Of a stretch of 64,000 nucleotides of DNA, positions 17,303-26,481 are shown piece by piece. The stretch is from positions 1 through 64,000 of the forward strand of contig BOKF01000044.1 in assembly GCA_016860845.1 (NCBI GenBank), in the 5' to 3' direction. The DNA comes from Chloroflexota bacterium. GTDB taxonomy: Bacteria > Chloroflexota > Anaerolineae > 4572-78 > J111. The position numbers were made by a program, and so were the translations under genes. Positions within the stretch are counted from its first letter, which is position 1, and the number at the start of each line of letters is the position of its first letter. Under the pieces are notes generated by a model that searched no databases, had not been told where the DNA came from, and saw only the letters and a list, made by a program, of their open reading frames with translations.

Positions 17303-17352
17303 GCACCCCCTCCCTTCCCTCCCCCTAAGAGGGGGAGGGTTAGGGTGGGGGT
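17303..17352. repeat. CCCTCCCC/GGGGAGGG palindromic repeat
   Basis: CCCTCCCCCTAAGAGGGGGAGGG forms the core palindrome, flanked by CCCTCCC and GGGTGGGGG. It lies between the DinB and flavoprotein genes. The same family appears at 35337, 38399, 54998, 55190, 57842 and 58634. Confidence 0.75.
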
Positions 17353-17362
17353 CTGCCGTTTG

Positions 17363-17908
17363 CTATTCAACCGTATCGTAATCCACAAAATCTTTGCCTT
17401 TTTCTGCGGCTAAAATGTCCAGGGCAGCCACTGCGCCCGTGCCGGCAGAAATAACGGCCTGGCTGCGGGTCAACCGGGTGCTGCGGCCGACGACGTACAG
17501 CCTGTCAATTGCGCTGCGATAATTGGGGTCAACTTCGACACCGCGGCTGGTGATCGTCAGGCCCATGCTCTGGGCAAGTTTGATGGACTTGCCTTCGGCA
17601 ATGATCAAATATTTGCCCTCGTGACGTTCACCACTCTCGGTAGATACAGCAAAGCCGCCGGCAGTTTTCTCAATGCCAGTAACCTGCTGATCCTGAATTT
17701 TGGCCCCAAATTCCTGCACCTGGGCGCGGGCGACTTTTTGAAAGTCGCTGCCGGTGATCTCCGGGATACCCAGATAGTTGTGCAGCTTGGCCGAATGCAT
17801 GGCCGTTTTGTTCACTCCAAAAACGGTCACATTTTGCCCATTCTTGGCCAAAAACAAGGCTGCGCTCAATCCAGCCGGGCCATCGCCGACGATAATAACG
17901 TCGCTCAT
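17363..17908 (-). CDS. Small thioredoxin-reductase-like FAD oxidoreductase
   Basis: About 181 residues from the ATG at 17908, preceded by AAGGAG. It has a single FAD Rossmann motif ([21 protein letters not shown]) and the C-terminal FAD-contact segment ([32 protein letters not shown]). The NADPH domain and the CxxC redox pair of true thioredoxin reductases are absent; KLHNYLGIP takes the place of the usual segment. Similar short flavoproteins are found in archaea and Chloroflexota; substrate is unknown. It is divergent from the TetR gene, which may control it. Confidence 0.75.
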   Translation of the reverse strand: MSDVIIVGDGPAGLSAALFLAKNGQNVTVFGVNKTAMHSAKLHNYLGIPEITGSDFQKVARAQVQEFGAKIQDQQVTGIEKTAGGFAVSTESGERHEGKYLIIAEGKSIKLAQSMGLTITSRGVEVDPNYRSAIDRLYVVGRSTRLTRSQAVISAGTGAVAALDILAAEKGKDFVDYDTVE

Positions 17909-18036
17909 CTTGAATTTCTCCTTAGGGTCTGATTCCCATTGACGGAATTGATTATCTCGTTTATAATAAAAACGGACTACAGTCCAATTTTTCATGGGCA
18001 ATTATAACGGCTTATATGTACCTGTCAAGAGTCAGG

Positions 18037-18705
18037 ATGAGCTTCGATAAAAGTGATACAATTCCTTTAATTCCCACTGAAAGCGCTCAACTCCCCAAAC
18101 GGGCCAAGCGAGCCGATGCGCTTGCCAACCGCGAGCTTATCCTGGCCACAGCCCAGCGTTTGTTTGCCGAGCGGGGGATTGCTAATATCTGCATGGCGGC
18201 CATCGCCGAGACTGCCGGGGTGGGCAAAGGCACATTGTACCGGGGTTTTGCCAATAAAGGCGAGCTATGCCTGGCGCTGCTCGACGAAGATATGCGCGCC
18301 TTTCAGGATCAGACCCTGCAAACGCTGCGAGAGAATTACCATCAACCGGCGCTGAGCCGGCTCGACGCATTTTTAAATAGTCTGGTCTATTTTGTCGAGC
18401 GGCAGGCCCCTTTGCTGCGTGAAGCAGAAATACATGGGGTTCTGCAAAGTGAGACGGTAGCCGCTAATGTCTCACCCCATCGCTGGCTGCCCTGGCTGCA
18501 CCAAACCATCGGGATTCTGTTGCAACAAGCGCAGCAAAATGGGGAGACCCATGAGCTGGACATTCCTTACCTGGTTGACGCTATTTTAGCCCCTCTCAGC
18601 GCCGACCTGTTCCTTTACCAGCGGGAAACCCTGGGATTTGATTTACAGCGAATGAGTCAGGGACTGCGGCAGTTGGTACTGGAAGGATGCCGGAAACGCG
18701 AGTAG
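18037..18705 (+). CDS. TetR-family transcriptional regulator
   Basis: About 222 residues from the ATG at 18037 (a start at 18016 adds seven residues). The N-terminal helix-turn-helix is clear: RELILATAQRLFAERGI then AAIAETAGVGKGTLYRGFANKGEL, ending about residue 75. The remainder is a helical ligand-binding domain. It is transcribed away from the small FAD oxidoreductase with about 128 bp between start codons, a common arrangement for local repression. A terminator follows at 18736. Ligand unknown. Confidence 0.9.
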   Translation: MSFDKSDTIPLIPTESAQLPKRAKRADALANRELILATAQRLFAERGIANICMAAIAETAGVGKGTLYRGFANKGELCLALLDEDMRAFQDQTLQTLRENYHQPALSRLDAFLNSLVYFVERQAPLLREAEIHGVLQSETVAANVSPHRWLPWLHQTIGILLQQAQQNGETHELDIPYLVDAILAPLSADLFLYQRETLGFDLQRMSQGLRQLVLEGCRKRE

Positions 18706-18735
18706 AACAGACAACCCAGGACGTCCAGTGATAAC

Positions 18736-18770
18736 AAATCCACCGGGGCTTGTTTTAGGTGGATTTTTTT
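18736..18770 (+). terminator. Rho-independent terminator after the TetR gene
   Basis: AAATCCACC (18736-18744) pairs with GGTGGATTT (18758-18766) across a 13-nt loop, followed by further T residues. It ends the TetR transcript before the histidine kinase gene. Confidence 0.8.
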
Positions 18771-18896
18771 ATTTATGAACTACCGGTTAAAATAATTGAG
18801 GATACATGTGTTCTTGTGAGCCGGGTTCCACATCAAATTGGCTTTCTTCATCAAGAATAGAAGTCTAACGAGCAGAACTTCTTTTTGGAGAACCTT

Positions 18897-21083
18897 ATGG
18901 CAGACAGCTCAAAAAAACAGAAACCCCTCACGCTGCGCGTTGCCCCCTTTAGGATTACCCTCATTTATTTACTGGTCGGCGGGCTGTGGATTATATTTTC
19001 CGACCGCCTGGTGGCCGCCCTCGTCACCGATCCCGTTGCTCTGACCCAAATGCAGACATACAAGGGCTGGTTCTACATTGTGGCGACGGCCTTACTCCTC
19101 TACCTGCTCATAAGGGGCAGTCTGGCGGCGCTCTCCAATTCCGAGGCGGAACTGCGGGCCATTTCCGCCGAGTTACAGGCAGCGTTGCAGCGGTTGACCT
19201 TCCACGTAGAGAACTCGCCGTTGGGGGTGATAGAGTGGGATAATCAATTCCGGGTCCAGCGCTGGTCGCGCCAAACCGAGCAGCTTTTTGGCTGGAGAGC
19301 TGAGGAAGTATTAGGCAAGCACCCTAAAGAGATAGGCTTTATCTATGCTGAGGATGCCGAGGCGGTCAATAGGGTTATTGCAGCTTTGCTTGAGGGCAGC
19401 CGCTCGCGCAGTGTAAATCGAAATCGGAATTACACTAAAAGTGGCGCCGTGATTGATTGTGAATGGTACGAGTCGGCGTTTTTTGATGAGGCAGGTTGCC
19501 TCATCTCAATCCTGTCTCTAGTTCAGGATGTGACAGCCCGTGAACAGGCCAAACAAGCTCTGCAGGAGAGTGAAGAACGTTTCCGGGCGACGTTTGAACA
19601 GGCGGCCGTCGGCCTGGCTCACCTGGGGCTGGATAACCGCTGGCTGCGAGTCAACCAAAAGTTTTGCGATATTATCGGTTATAGCTTTGAAGAGTTGGGC
19701 CAACTTACCCTGCCCCAACTTATCTACTCAGATGATGTGGATATTAATCGTGAACAGGCCCGGCGTTTGGTAGCAGGTGAGATTCAAACGTATTCCCTGG
19801 AGCAGCGCTATATCCGCAAAGACTTCTCCCTTGTTTGGGTCAATGTGACCGTTTCTCTGTTGCGCGATGCTTCCGGGCAGCCGAAGTATTTTATTGGCGT
19901 CGTCCAGGATATTACTGAGCGCAAGCAGTTAGAGGAGCAGTATCGCCATGCCCAAAAAATGGAAGCTGTGGGTCGCCTGGCCGGCGGCGTAGCTCACGAT
20001 TTCAACAACCTGCTGACGGTCATTAATGGCTACAGCGAGCTGGCTTTGCACGGCCTGACCGAGCTTGATCCGCTGCAAAAATCCATCCGAGAAATTCGCA
20101 AGGCCGGCGAACGGGCGGCCCGATTGACCCATCAACTCCTCGCCTTCAGCCGCCAGCAGGTTCTTCAGCCCGAAATCCTGGATTTGAACGAGGTCATTAC
20201 CGATATCAGCAGGATGCTCACCCGGTTAATTGGTGAAGATATTGAGCTGGTGATAATTACCAAAGCCGGTCTGGGCCGGATCAAGGCTGATCCTGGCCAG
20301 ATGGAGCAGGTCATTATGAATTTGGCCGTTAACGCCCGTGATGCCATGCCCCACGGCGGTAAACTGACCATTGATCTGGCTAACGTCGAGTTAGATGAGG
20401 ACTTTGCCCGCCGGCACCTCCGTGTAGCGCCCGGTGCATACGTGCGCCTGGCCATCAGCGATACCGGGGTAGGCATGGATAAAGAAACCCTCAACCGCAT
20501 TTTTGAACCCTTCTTTACGACCAAAGAGCAAGGGAAAGGCACAGGACTGGGATTGGCCACTGTCTATGGAATTATCAAACAGAGCGGCGGCTCAATCCTG
20601 GTCTACAGTGAGCCGGGTTGGGGGACCACGTTTAAAATCTACCTACCCCAAATCAAGGAGGTGAGCCGACCGTCTCCGGTAAGCCTGCCCCGGGAGCATC
20701 CATCTCAGCGGGGGGGAACGATTTTATTAGTCGAAGATGAGCCGGGTGTGCGTAACCTGGTGCGTGACACCCTGAAAGAGGACGGTTATACCGTCTTGGA
20801 TGCAAGTAACAGCGCCGAAGCTCTGCTGCTGAGCGAGCAGCATCCTGACCCGATCCACCTTCTCTTGACGGATGTCGTTATGCCCGGCCTGAGCGGCCGC
20901 CAGTTGGCTGAGCGTCTGCTGCTGGAGCGGCCGAAATTAAAAATCCTTTATATGTCGGGCTACACCGACGATGCAATTGTGCATCACGGGGTACTAGAGC
21001 CGGGAGTCGCCTTTCTGCACAAGCCCTTTACCCTGCAAATGCTCGCCCAAAAAGTGCGCGAAGTGTTGGATGAAATCACTTAA
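18897..21083 (+). CDS. Hybrid sensor histidine kinase with two PAS domains and a receiver
   Basis: About 728 residues from the ATG at 18897 (GGAG six bases upstream; the TTG at 18885 is less likely). Two N-terminal membrane helices (about residues 18-75) flank a short loop; two PAS domains follow (about 105-220 and 225-345), then HisKA with H367 in GGVAHDFNNLL, HATPase (NLAVNARDAMP, DTGVGMD, GTGLGLATVYG), and a C-terminal receiver with Asp659 in LLLTDVVMPG. The short periplasmic loop suggests sensing by the PAS domains. Its output partner is not encoded next to it. Confidence 0.92.
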   Translation: MADSSKKQKPLTLRVAPFRITLIYLLVGGLWIIFSDRLVAALVTDPVALTQMQTYKGWFYIVATALLLYLLIRGSLAALSNSEAELRAISAELQAALQRLTFHVENSPLGVIEWDNQFRVQRWSRQTEQLFGWRAEEVLGKHPKEIGFIYAEDAEAVNRVIAALLEGSRSRSVNRNRNYTKSGAVIDCEWYESAFFDEAGCLISILSLVQDVTAREQAKQALQESEERFRATFEQAAVGLAHLGLDNRWLRVNQKFCDIIGYSFEELGQLTLPQLIYSDDVDINREQARRLVAGEIQTYSLEQRYIRKDFSLVWVNVTVSLLRDASGQPKYFIGVVQDITERKQLEEQYRHAQKMEAVGRLAGGVAHDFNNLLTVINGYSELALHGLTELDPLQKSIREIRKAGERAARLTHQLLAFSRQQVLQPEILDLNEVITDISRMLTRLIGEDIELVIITKAGLGRIKADPGQMEQVIMNLAVNARDAMPHGGKLTIDLANVELDEDFARRHLRVAPGAYVRLAISDTGVGMDKETLNRIFEPFFTTKEQGKGTGLGLATVYGIIKQSGGSILVYSEPGWGTTFKIYLPQIKEVSRPSPVSLPREHPSQRGGTILLVEDEPGVRNLVRDTLKEDGYTVLDASNSAEALLLSEQHPDPIHLLLTDVVMPGLSGRQLAERLLLERPKLKILYMSGYTDDAIVHHGVLEPGVAFLHKPFTLQMLAQKVREVLDEIT

Positions 21084-21200
21084 AAACCAACACCATCCCA
21101 CTTTCAACTCAGATACAATTCGGCGGAAATGTTGTTTAACTGCCTCTGAGATTTTCACACCCCCGCTATCGGGAGCAAAGACCCATTGTTTTTGTGGCAT
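20994..21200 (-). pseudogene. Possible 5' fragment of a small protein gene (MPQKQWVFAP start)
   Basis: From an ATG at 21200, 7 bp after the stop of the next gene upstream, the frame reads MPQKQWVFAPDSGGVKISEA. I recall related short proteins in Chloroflexota and other bacteria that begin M-x-K-K-Q-W-V-Y-x-P. The frame stays open only by running antisense into the 3' end of the histidine kinase (which ends at 21083), so the authentic part is probably about 40 codons and the rest is lost. It could also be a real short gene. Confidence 0.35.
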
Positions 21201-21207
21201 AACAAAT

Positions 21208-21888
21208 TTACTCCTCACCCTCGTCATCTTCGAATGTCTCGTCGTCCATAAAAACCTCAGTATCGGGCGCTAGCGGCATCAAATAGTGGAAACCATCTCG
21301 CCCTACGGCCTTGATGAGCTTGGCCATGATCCTGTCAACATTGTCGTAAGGTCCGGCGACAAAGAAAGGTTTACCCTCCGAGCTGCCCAGTGGAATAGGG
21401 TCAAGGCAGGCACTTGGATTGGCCTCGCCCAGAACCCACATAGCTTCGCGAGAATCAGGATGCGGTTCAAAACCAAACTGACGGGCATAAGCAATGCCCT
21501 CTTGAATAATCTTGGCCGCCAAATTTAGATCAGCCGAAACAAAGGGTTCACTGGATAGAATTTTCTGGCGCTGCGTTTGGTATTCGGTATAAGAACTGAA
21601 AAGGCGGGCAAAAGCATTTTTGACGCCAAGGCAGCCAAGGTCAACCAAAAATACTCCAACTGCGATTTGGCCCAGAGAAGACTGGCGGGCAATCAATATC
21701 TGGACCAAGGCTGCTTCCTTGTTCCACTCCTTTGATAACAGAACCTCCCGTAAAGGCCAGTCGCTCGCTTGGCGTAATAAAGCGCGGGTATTCATTTGAA
21801 ATAACGGTTTAACCTTGGCCAGCTTTTGTTTACGCTTGGCCGCCTTCCGTTGGACTGCCTTTTGACGTTTCTTGGGATCTTGAGCCAT
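21208..21888 (-). CDS. Hypothetical protein with basic N-terminus and acidic C-terminus
   Basis: A 226-residue protein. The first 27 residues are very basic (PKKRQKAVQRKAAKRKQK), the end is very acidic (DDETFEDDEGEE), and the middle (GQIAVGVFLVDLGCLGVKNAF, then a segment with GFEPHPDSREAMWVLG) looks globular with no membrane segment. Similar proteins occur in several environmental phyla without known function. A nucleic-acid-associated role is a guess from the basic tail. It is followed closely by the short fragment at 21200. Confidence 0.65.
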   Translation of the reverse strand: MAQDPKKRQKAVQRKAAKRKQKLAKVKPLFQMNTRALLRQASDWPLREVLLSKEWNKEAALVQILIARQSSLGQIAVGVFLVDLGCLGVKNAFARLFSSYTEYQTQRQKILSSEPFVSADLNLAAKIIQEGIAYARQFGFEPHPDSREAMWVLGEANPSACLDPIPLGSSEGKPFFVAGPYDNVDRIMAKLIKAVGRDGFHYLMPLAPDTEVFMDDETFEDDEGEE

Positions 21889-21964
21889 ACTGTTTACCCC
21901 TTTTTTGCTAAAAACCAGTCTAAATGCGCCTAGATGTACAAGAAAAATGTCTCTACAGATAATC

Positions 21965-23779
21965 TTAACCCAACCTATAGATAAAAGCCAACATTGACAT
22001 TAATGCCACCGTTTGCAGGACAAAAATTGGCAAGCCATTGATTACATAATCGCGCATGGTGTACTGCCCCGGCTCGCGGACCAGCAGGTTGTCCCCATCG
22101 GTCAGCGGGGTTACATAGCCGGCCAGCACCGCAAAAGCGGTAGCAATGGCAAACGGCTCCGGCGGCGCACCCTGGGCGACAGCCAGGCTGAGCGCAATCG
22201 GCGTGAATAGAGCGGCGCCCACCGCCCCTCCAATGACCTGGGCGATGAGACTGGTTAGCAGGTGAAAAATGACCAGTGACCCCAACACGCCCATATTCTG
22301 GCTCAGGCCGACAATCACCTGGGCAATCATCTCAGCCGCCCCGGTTTTTTGCAGGGCCATGCTCAAAGGCAGCATTCCACCGATCAAAACCAGTAAACTC
22401 CAATTAACGCTTTGATAGGCCCGCTCCGGGCTGAGACACTTGCTCAAGATCAACACGACCGCCGCCAGAACGCTGGCTGTCCCCAAAGAAGCTAACCCGG
22501 AAACGACCAAAATGAGCATCACGCCCAGAACAGCCAGGGTCAAACGGGCTTTGCCGGTAATCAGATCACCCGGCTGCGGCCCCAAATCTGTTACGGGTAC
22601 CAGGCTCAAGTCTCGGCCTATATCGCGCAGATCACTGAGCAGCCCTTGCACCAACAAAGTATCGCCAGCAGCCAGGGTCAGCGTAGACAGGCCATCGCGG
22701 ATAACCTGTCCCTGGCGGTGAACAGCCAGGATATTTAGCCCATAACGATGACGAAAACCAACTTGGGCCAGGCTCTTGCCAACCAACGGCGAGCGAAAAG
22801 GAACCATCACCTCGGCCAGCCGTAAGGTCCCGTGTTGGAGCTGGTTGAATTCATCCAGCTCCATCGCCCCCTTCGACTCTAGTTCGTGGGCGCTGGCTAC
22901 TTGCAAGATACGGCCAACGTCGCCTTCGACAATCAACAGGTCATCCTGTTCCAGCACGCACTCAGGCCGGGCCGGTTCCAACTTTGCTCCCTTTGCCTGT
23001 ATGGCCATCACTTTTATCCTGGCTGCGGTCCAAACCTTACCGCTGGCTTCAAGGGATTGGGCAATTAAATCAGAATTGGAACGGACCCGCAGCCGGTAGA
23101 GCTGCTTATTTAGTTGGTAACTCTGCTGCACTTCAGCCAGCGAAGGGCGCTGTGGCTCAGAGGGGAGTTCACGGCGCAAAAAGCGGCGGCCCATCAGCAT
23201 GTACCAGACCATCAGAATGCCCACTGAAACCAATGCATAGGGGGTCAGGCTGAACAGTCCCAGCCGGGTCTGGCTGTGTCCGGCCAGGATGTCACTGACA
23301 ACCAGGTTCGACGTTGTGCCGATGAGCGTCAATTGATTACCCACCGTCGCTGTCATTGCCAGCGGCATCAGCAGCCGCGAGGGGGCCAGATTCGCCTGGC
23401 GCGCGACTCGTAAAACCGCCGGCAGGAGCAAAGCCACGACCAGCAGTCCATCTAAAAAGGCCGTCAAACCCGCCGCCGCAAGGATAATGATGAACAGTAA
23501 CATCGTTTCGCCCCGGCTGCCAAAGCGCAGTATCTGGTTGGCAATCAAGGTCGCCACCCCTGTTTCAAACAGGGCTGCCCCGATGACAAACACACTGGCC
23601 ACAATCAAGATGACCGGCTGGCCAAAGGCGCTGAACGCTTCGGCTGGGCTGAGGATGCCGCTGATAATCAGGGCTAACATCACCAGCAGGGCCGTCAAAT
23701 CAGCTCGTAACCATTGGGCCGAGAGAACCACCAGGGTGGCAATGAGCAAGACGAGGGTGAAAATCGCTTCTAGGGGCAT
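21965..23779 (-). CDS. SLC13-type permease with two RCK_C domains
   Basis: About 604 residues from the ATG at 23779; the frame upstream to 24013 crosses a palindromic repeat and is not believed. Ten or more membrane helices in two blocks flank a central cytoplasmic segment with two TrkA-C (RCK_C) domains (about residues 200-370, including the LVEGDV-like LLIVEGDVGRIL and DTLLVQGLLSDL). Membrane halves carry the Na/sulfate symporter-like helices with GTTSNLVVSD and LTDGDNLLV, the latter two matching the SNT-like substrate motifs. Predicted sodium-coupled anion (sulfate, thiosulfate or dicarboxylate) importer; substrate not determinable. Confidence 0.85.
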   Translation of the reverse strand: MPLEAIFTLVLLIATLVVLSAQWLRADLTALLVMLALIISGILSPAEAFSAFGQPVILIVASVFVIGAALFETGVATLIANQILRFGSRGETMLLFIIILAAAGLTAFLDGLLVVALLLPAVLRVARQANLAPSRLLMPLAMTATVGNQLTLIGTTSNLVVSDILAGHSQTRLGLFSLTPYALVSVGILMVWYMLMGRRFLRRELPSEPQRPSLAEVQQSYQLNKQLYRLRVRSNSDLIAQSLEASGKVWTAARIKVMAIQAKGAKLEPARPECVLEQDDLLIVEGDVGRILQVASAHELESKGAMELDEFNQLQHGTLRLAEVMVPFRSPLVGKSLAQVGFRHRYGLNILAVHRQGQVIRDGLSTLTLAAGDTLLVQGLLSDLRDIGRDLSLVPVTDLGPQPGDLITGKARLTLAVLGVMLILVVSGLASLGTASVLAAVVLILSKCLSPERAYQSVNWSLLVLIGGMLPLSMALQKTGAAEMIAQVIVGLSQNMGVLGSLVIFHLLTSLIAQVIGGAVGAALFTPIALSLAVAQGAPPEPFAIATAFAVLAGYVTPLTDGDNLLVREPGQYTMRDYVINGLPIFVLQTVALMSMLAFIYRLG

Positions 23780-23857
23780 AGTATTGGGAGTATAATCCCA
23801 ACCCGCTGTGAGAGGCAATCCTTCGAGATGGGTTTGTTTGTAAATACTCAACCTCAC

Positions 23858-23936
23858 GTCATTTCGAGGCCGTAGGCCGAGAAATCCCTGGAGCAACACA
23901 TAGGCATGAGGGATTTCTCCCTTTGGTCGAAATGAC
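23858..23936. repeat. GTCATTTCGA palindromic repeat (REP-like)
   Basis: GTCATTTCGA (23858-23867) pairs with TCGAAATGAC (23927-23936), and AGAAATCCCT (23880-23889) with AGGGATTTCT (23909-23918). This GTCATTTCGAC-type hairpin is a widely dispersed intergenic repeat style in bacteria. It sits between the divergent permease and STAND genes. Confidence 0.8.
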
Positions 23937-24013
23937 ATGATTTTTATACCAATTACCCAATTTGCCCGGATTGCGCTATCATGACTGGCGTAACACAGTC
24001 CAGGGGGGACCAT

Positions 24014-26125
24014 ATGGCCGCAGCAAATTCCTCTACCGAGCCAACTTTTCGGCTGGCCGACCGGCTGGCCGCAGCCCGGCGCGGGCGTTTTGTCGGGCGA
24101 GAGGCTGAGCTTGAACTGTTCCGCTTGGCTCTCCTAGCCGCCGAACCTTCCTTTGCCGTGCTTCACCTCTACGGACCCGGCGGCGTGGGCAAAACCACCC
24201 TGCTGCGGGAGTATGCCCTCATCGCGGCGGAAGCCGGCCGGCCCGTCATTCGCCTGGACGGGCGAAATCTCGAACCATCACCGCCGGGGTTTCTCCTGGC
24301 TCTGCGCCAAGCCTTGGGGTTTAAGGAAAACGACTCAACCCTTGACGGATTGAACTGGCCCGCTGAGGGCATGCTGCTCATTGACACCTATGAAAGCCTG
24401 GTTTCCCTGGACACTTGGCTGCGTGACACCTTTCTGCCCCAACTGCCCGGACGCAGCCTGGTCGTGACTGCTGGGCGCAATCCGCCCGATCCGGCCTGGC
24501 GCACCGATATTGACTGGGCCGACTTGACCCAGGTAATACCGCTGCGCAATCTCCGCCCCAAAGAAAGCCAAACCTACTTGACGGTGCGGGGCATCCCTGC
24601 CAGCCGGCACCAGGAGGTACTGGGCTTTACCCGGGGACATCCGTTAGCCTTATCACTGGTGGCTGATTTGCTCAACCAGGGGGAACCGGGGGCAGCCTTC
24701 AGCTTTCAGACCGAGCCAGATGTGGTCCGGGTCCTGCTGCAACGCTTTGTGCATGATGTACCCAGCCCGCAGTACCGCCTGGCCCTGGAAACCTGCGCTC
24801 TGGCCTGGGCGACCACCGAAGCGCTCCTGGCCGAGGTGTTAGGCGAGGCAGACGCCCCCACCCTTTTTGCCTGGCTGCGTGGGCTTTCCTTTATCGAGTT
24901 TGGCCCCTACGGGCTTTTCCCCCACGACCTGGCCCGAGAAGTTTTAGAGGCCGACTTGCGCTGGCGCAACCCCGACAACTACCGGCAGATTCATCAGCGG
25001 GTGAGGAGTTATCTGCGGGCCAAGTTTCAGCAGGCCGGCGGCGTTGAGCAGCAGCGCATCCGGCTTGAATTGATGTACGTGAGCCGGCGCAGCCCCATCC
25101 TGAAAGAATTTTTCGATTGGAATGGCATCGGCGGTGCCTATGCCGAACCGGCCACAGCGGCGGATCACCCGGCCATTATAGACATGGTTCGCCAGCACGA
25201 GGGCGATGCTTCGGCTGAGATTGCCCGCTACTGGCTGGGTCGCCAGCCACAAGCCTTTTTGGCCTATCGTGCTCAGGATAAGCTGCTCGGCTTTTCGGCC
25301 AATCTGGCTCTGCACGAGGTTAGCCCGGCGGATATAGCCGCCGATCCGGCCGTGTCGGCAGCCTTGAATTTTACCCGGCGCTACGGCCCGGCCCGGCCCG
25401 GCGAGGAAATGGTTCACCTGCGCTTCTGGATGGGCAAGCAGACCTACCAGGACGTGTCGCCCTTTCTTAACCTGACCGCCAGCAATGTCACCATTTATTG
25501 GCTGACCCATCCCAAACTGGCCTGGGCTTTTGTCAGCATAGCTCATCCTGATTTTATGCAGCCTCACTTTAGTGGGATTAGCTTTCAGCGCTCGCCTGAA
25601 GCCGATTTTGAAGTCGGCGGGCGGCGGTACGGCGTCTTTAGCCACGATTGGCGGGTCGAACCGGCGTCAGCCTGGCAAGATAACATCACCGAACGCTACA
25701 GTATGGCCGACTTCAAGCCGGACCAGCCGGAAAGCCTGTCCTCACCCCCTTTGCTGGTTCTCTCGCAGCCGGAGTTTGAAGAAGCGGTGCGCCAGGCCCT
25801 GCGCGATTACACCCGCCCCGACCTGCTGGCCGCCAATCCGCTTATGCGTTCCCGGCTGGTCATCGAAGCGGCTGAACCGCTGCCTGGCCCGGCCGCCCTC
25901 CAGTCGCTTTTGCAGCAAGCCGCGGCTACCCTTACCGGCAACCCCAGGGATGAAAAACTTTACCGGGCCATCTACCACACTTATCTGGAACCGGCCCCCA
26001 CCCAGGAGCAGGCCGCCGAACGGCTCGACCTGCCCTTCAACACCTACCGCTACCACCTGGCCAACGGCCTCAAACGCATCGTCGAGTGGCTCTGGCAGCG
26101 CGAACTCCACGATGTAGTCCATTAA
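24014..26125 (+). CDS. STAND-type ATPase fused to a GNAT-like domain and C-terminal HTH
   Basis: About 703 residues from the ATG at 24014, with GGGGGGA just upstream. N-terminal VGREAELELF and Walker A YGPGGVGKTTLL (about 53-64) plus MLLIDTYESL (Walker B) show an ATPase of the MalT/STAND type. A middle region (about 365-530), with ATAADHPAIIDMVRQHEG and FLAYRAQDKLLGFSAN, resembles an N-acetyltransferase fold. The last 60 residues (QEQAAERLDLPFNTYRYHL then GLKRIVEWLW) look like a helix-turn-helix. It may be a ligand-sensing transcription regulator; the exact role is unknown. Other genes of the same strand follow after 350 bp. Confidence 0.65.
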   Translation: MAAANSSTEPTFRLADRLAAARRGRFVGREAELELFRLALLAAEPSFAVLHLYGPGGVGKTTLLREYALIAAEAGRPVIRLDGRNLEPSPPGFLLALRQALGFKENDSTLDGLNWPAEGMLLIDTYESLVSLDTWLRDTFLPQLPGRSLVVTAGRNPPDPAWRTDIDWADLTQVIPLRNLRPKESQTYLTVRGIPASRHQEVLGFTRGHPLALSLVADLLNQGEPGAAFSFQTEPDVVRVLLQRFVHDVPSPQYRLALETCALAWATTEALLAEVLGEADAPTLFAWLRGLSFIEFGPYGLFPHDLAREVLEADLRWRNPDNYRQIHQRVRSYLRAKFQQAGGVEQQRIRLELMYVSRRSPILKEFFDWNGIGGAYAEPATAADHPAIIDMVRQHEGDASAEIARYWLGRQPQAFLAYRAQDKLLGFSANLALHEVSPADIAADPAVSAALNFTRRYGPARPGEEMVHLRFWMGKQTYQDVSPFLNLTASNVTIYWLTHPKLAWAFVSIAHPDFMQPHFSGISFQRSPEADFEVGGRRYGVFSHDWRVEPASAWQDNITERYSMADFKPDQPESLSSPPLLVLSQPEFEEAVRQALRDYTRPDLLAANPLMRSRLVIEAAEPLPGPAALQSLLQQAAATLTGNPRDEKLYRAIYHTYLEPAPTQEQAAERLDLPFNTYRYHLANGLKRIVEWLWQRELHDVVH

Positions 26126-26142
26126 AACCCTCCTCCTTGTCT

Positions 26143-26246
26143 GATGTCATTCTGAGCGACCAGAGGCTTCGTCGTGAGCTCAGCCGAACGGGAGCAAAGA
26201 ATCCTTCGAAGCCTGGCTTAAAGTCAAGATTCCGGGGATTCTTCAT
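26143..26246. repeat. GTCATTCTGAGCG-type dispersed repeat
   Basis: Starts GTCATTCTGAGCGAC and contains AAGAATCCTTCGAAGC and GATTCTTC. It matches the style of the widely dispersed GTCATTCTGAGCGAAGCGAAG repeats. In the 356-bp spacer 26126-26481 it is followed by AT-rich sequence and the leader repeat. Confidence 0.65.
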
Positions 26247-26387
26247 TATTATACCCTTTGGTACTCCACTTTGCTCCGTTCAGACATTTTCCCCGCCAAT
26301 CTGGGTTGAGCTGTAATTTTCGGCAGAGATTCGGCATTTTCTTGGCTGGAAATGGGCACTGTCTTGCGTTATCCTGTGCTGCAATAA

Positions 26388-26463
26388 TAAAAAGGTAGCA
26401 AAGGAATAAGGTTGACCAGGGTAACCCCCTGTCTACTGCCTACTGTCTACCATCTACTATTTG
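26388..26463 (+). repeat. Leader repeat shared with 13285-13376
   Basis: Same TAAAAAGGTAGCAA start and CCCCTGTCTAC...TCTACTATTT end as the region before the SIR2 gene, again ending about 20 bp before a start codon and including CTGTCTACC-type minisatellite units. Confidence 0.65.
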
Positions 26464-26481
26464 CGAGGAGGCACAGCGACG

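Noticed and set aside
23780..24013. N-terminal extension of the permease (to 24013)
   Set aside because: It is made of a palindromic repeat and low-complexity sequence; the ATG at 23779 begins a normal SLC13 N-terminus.
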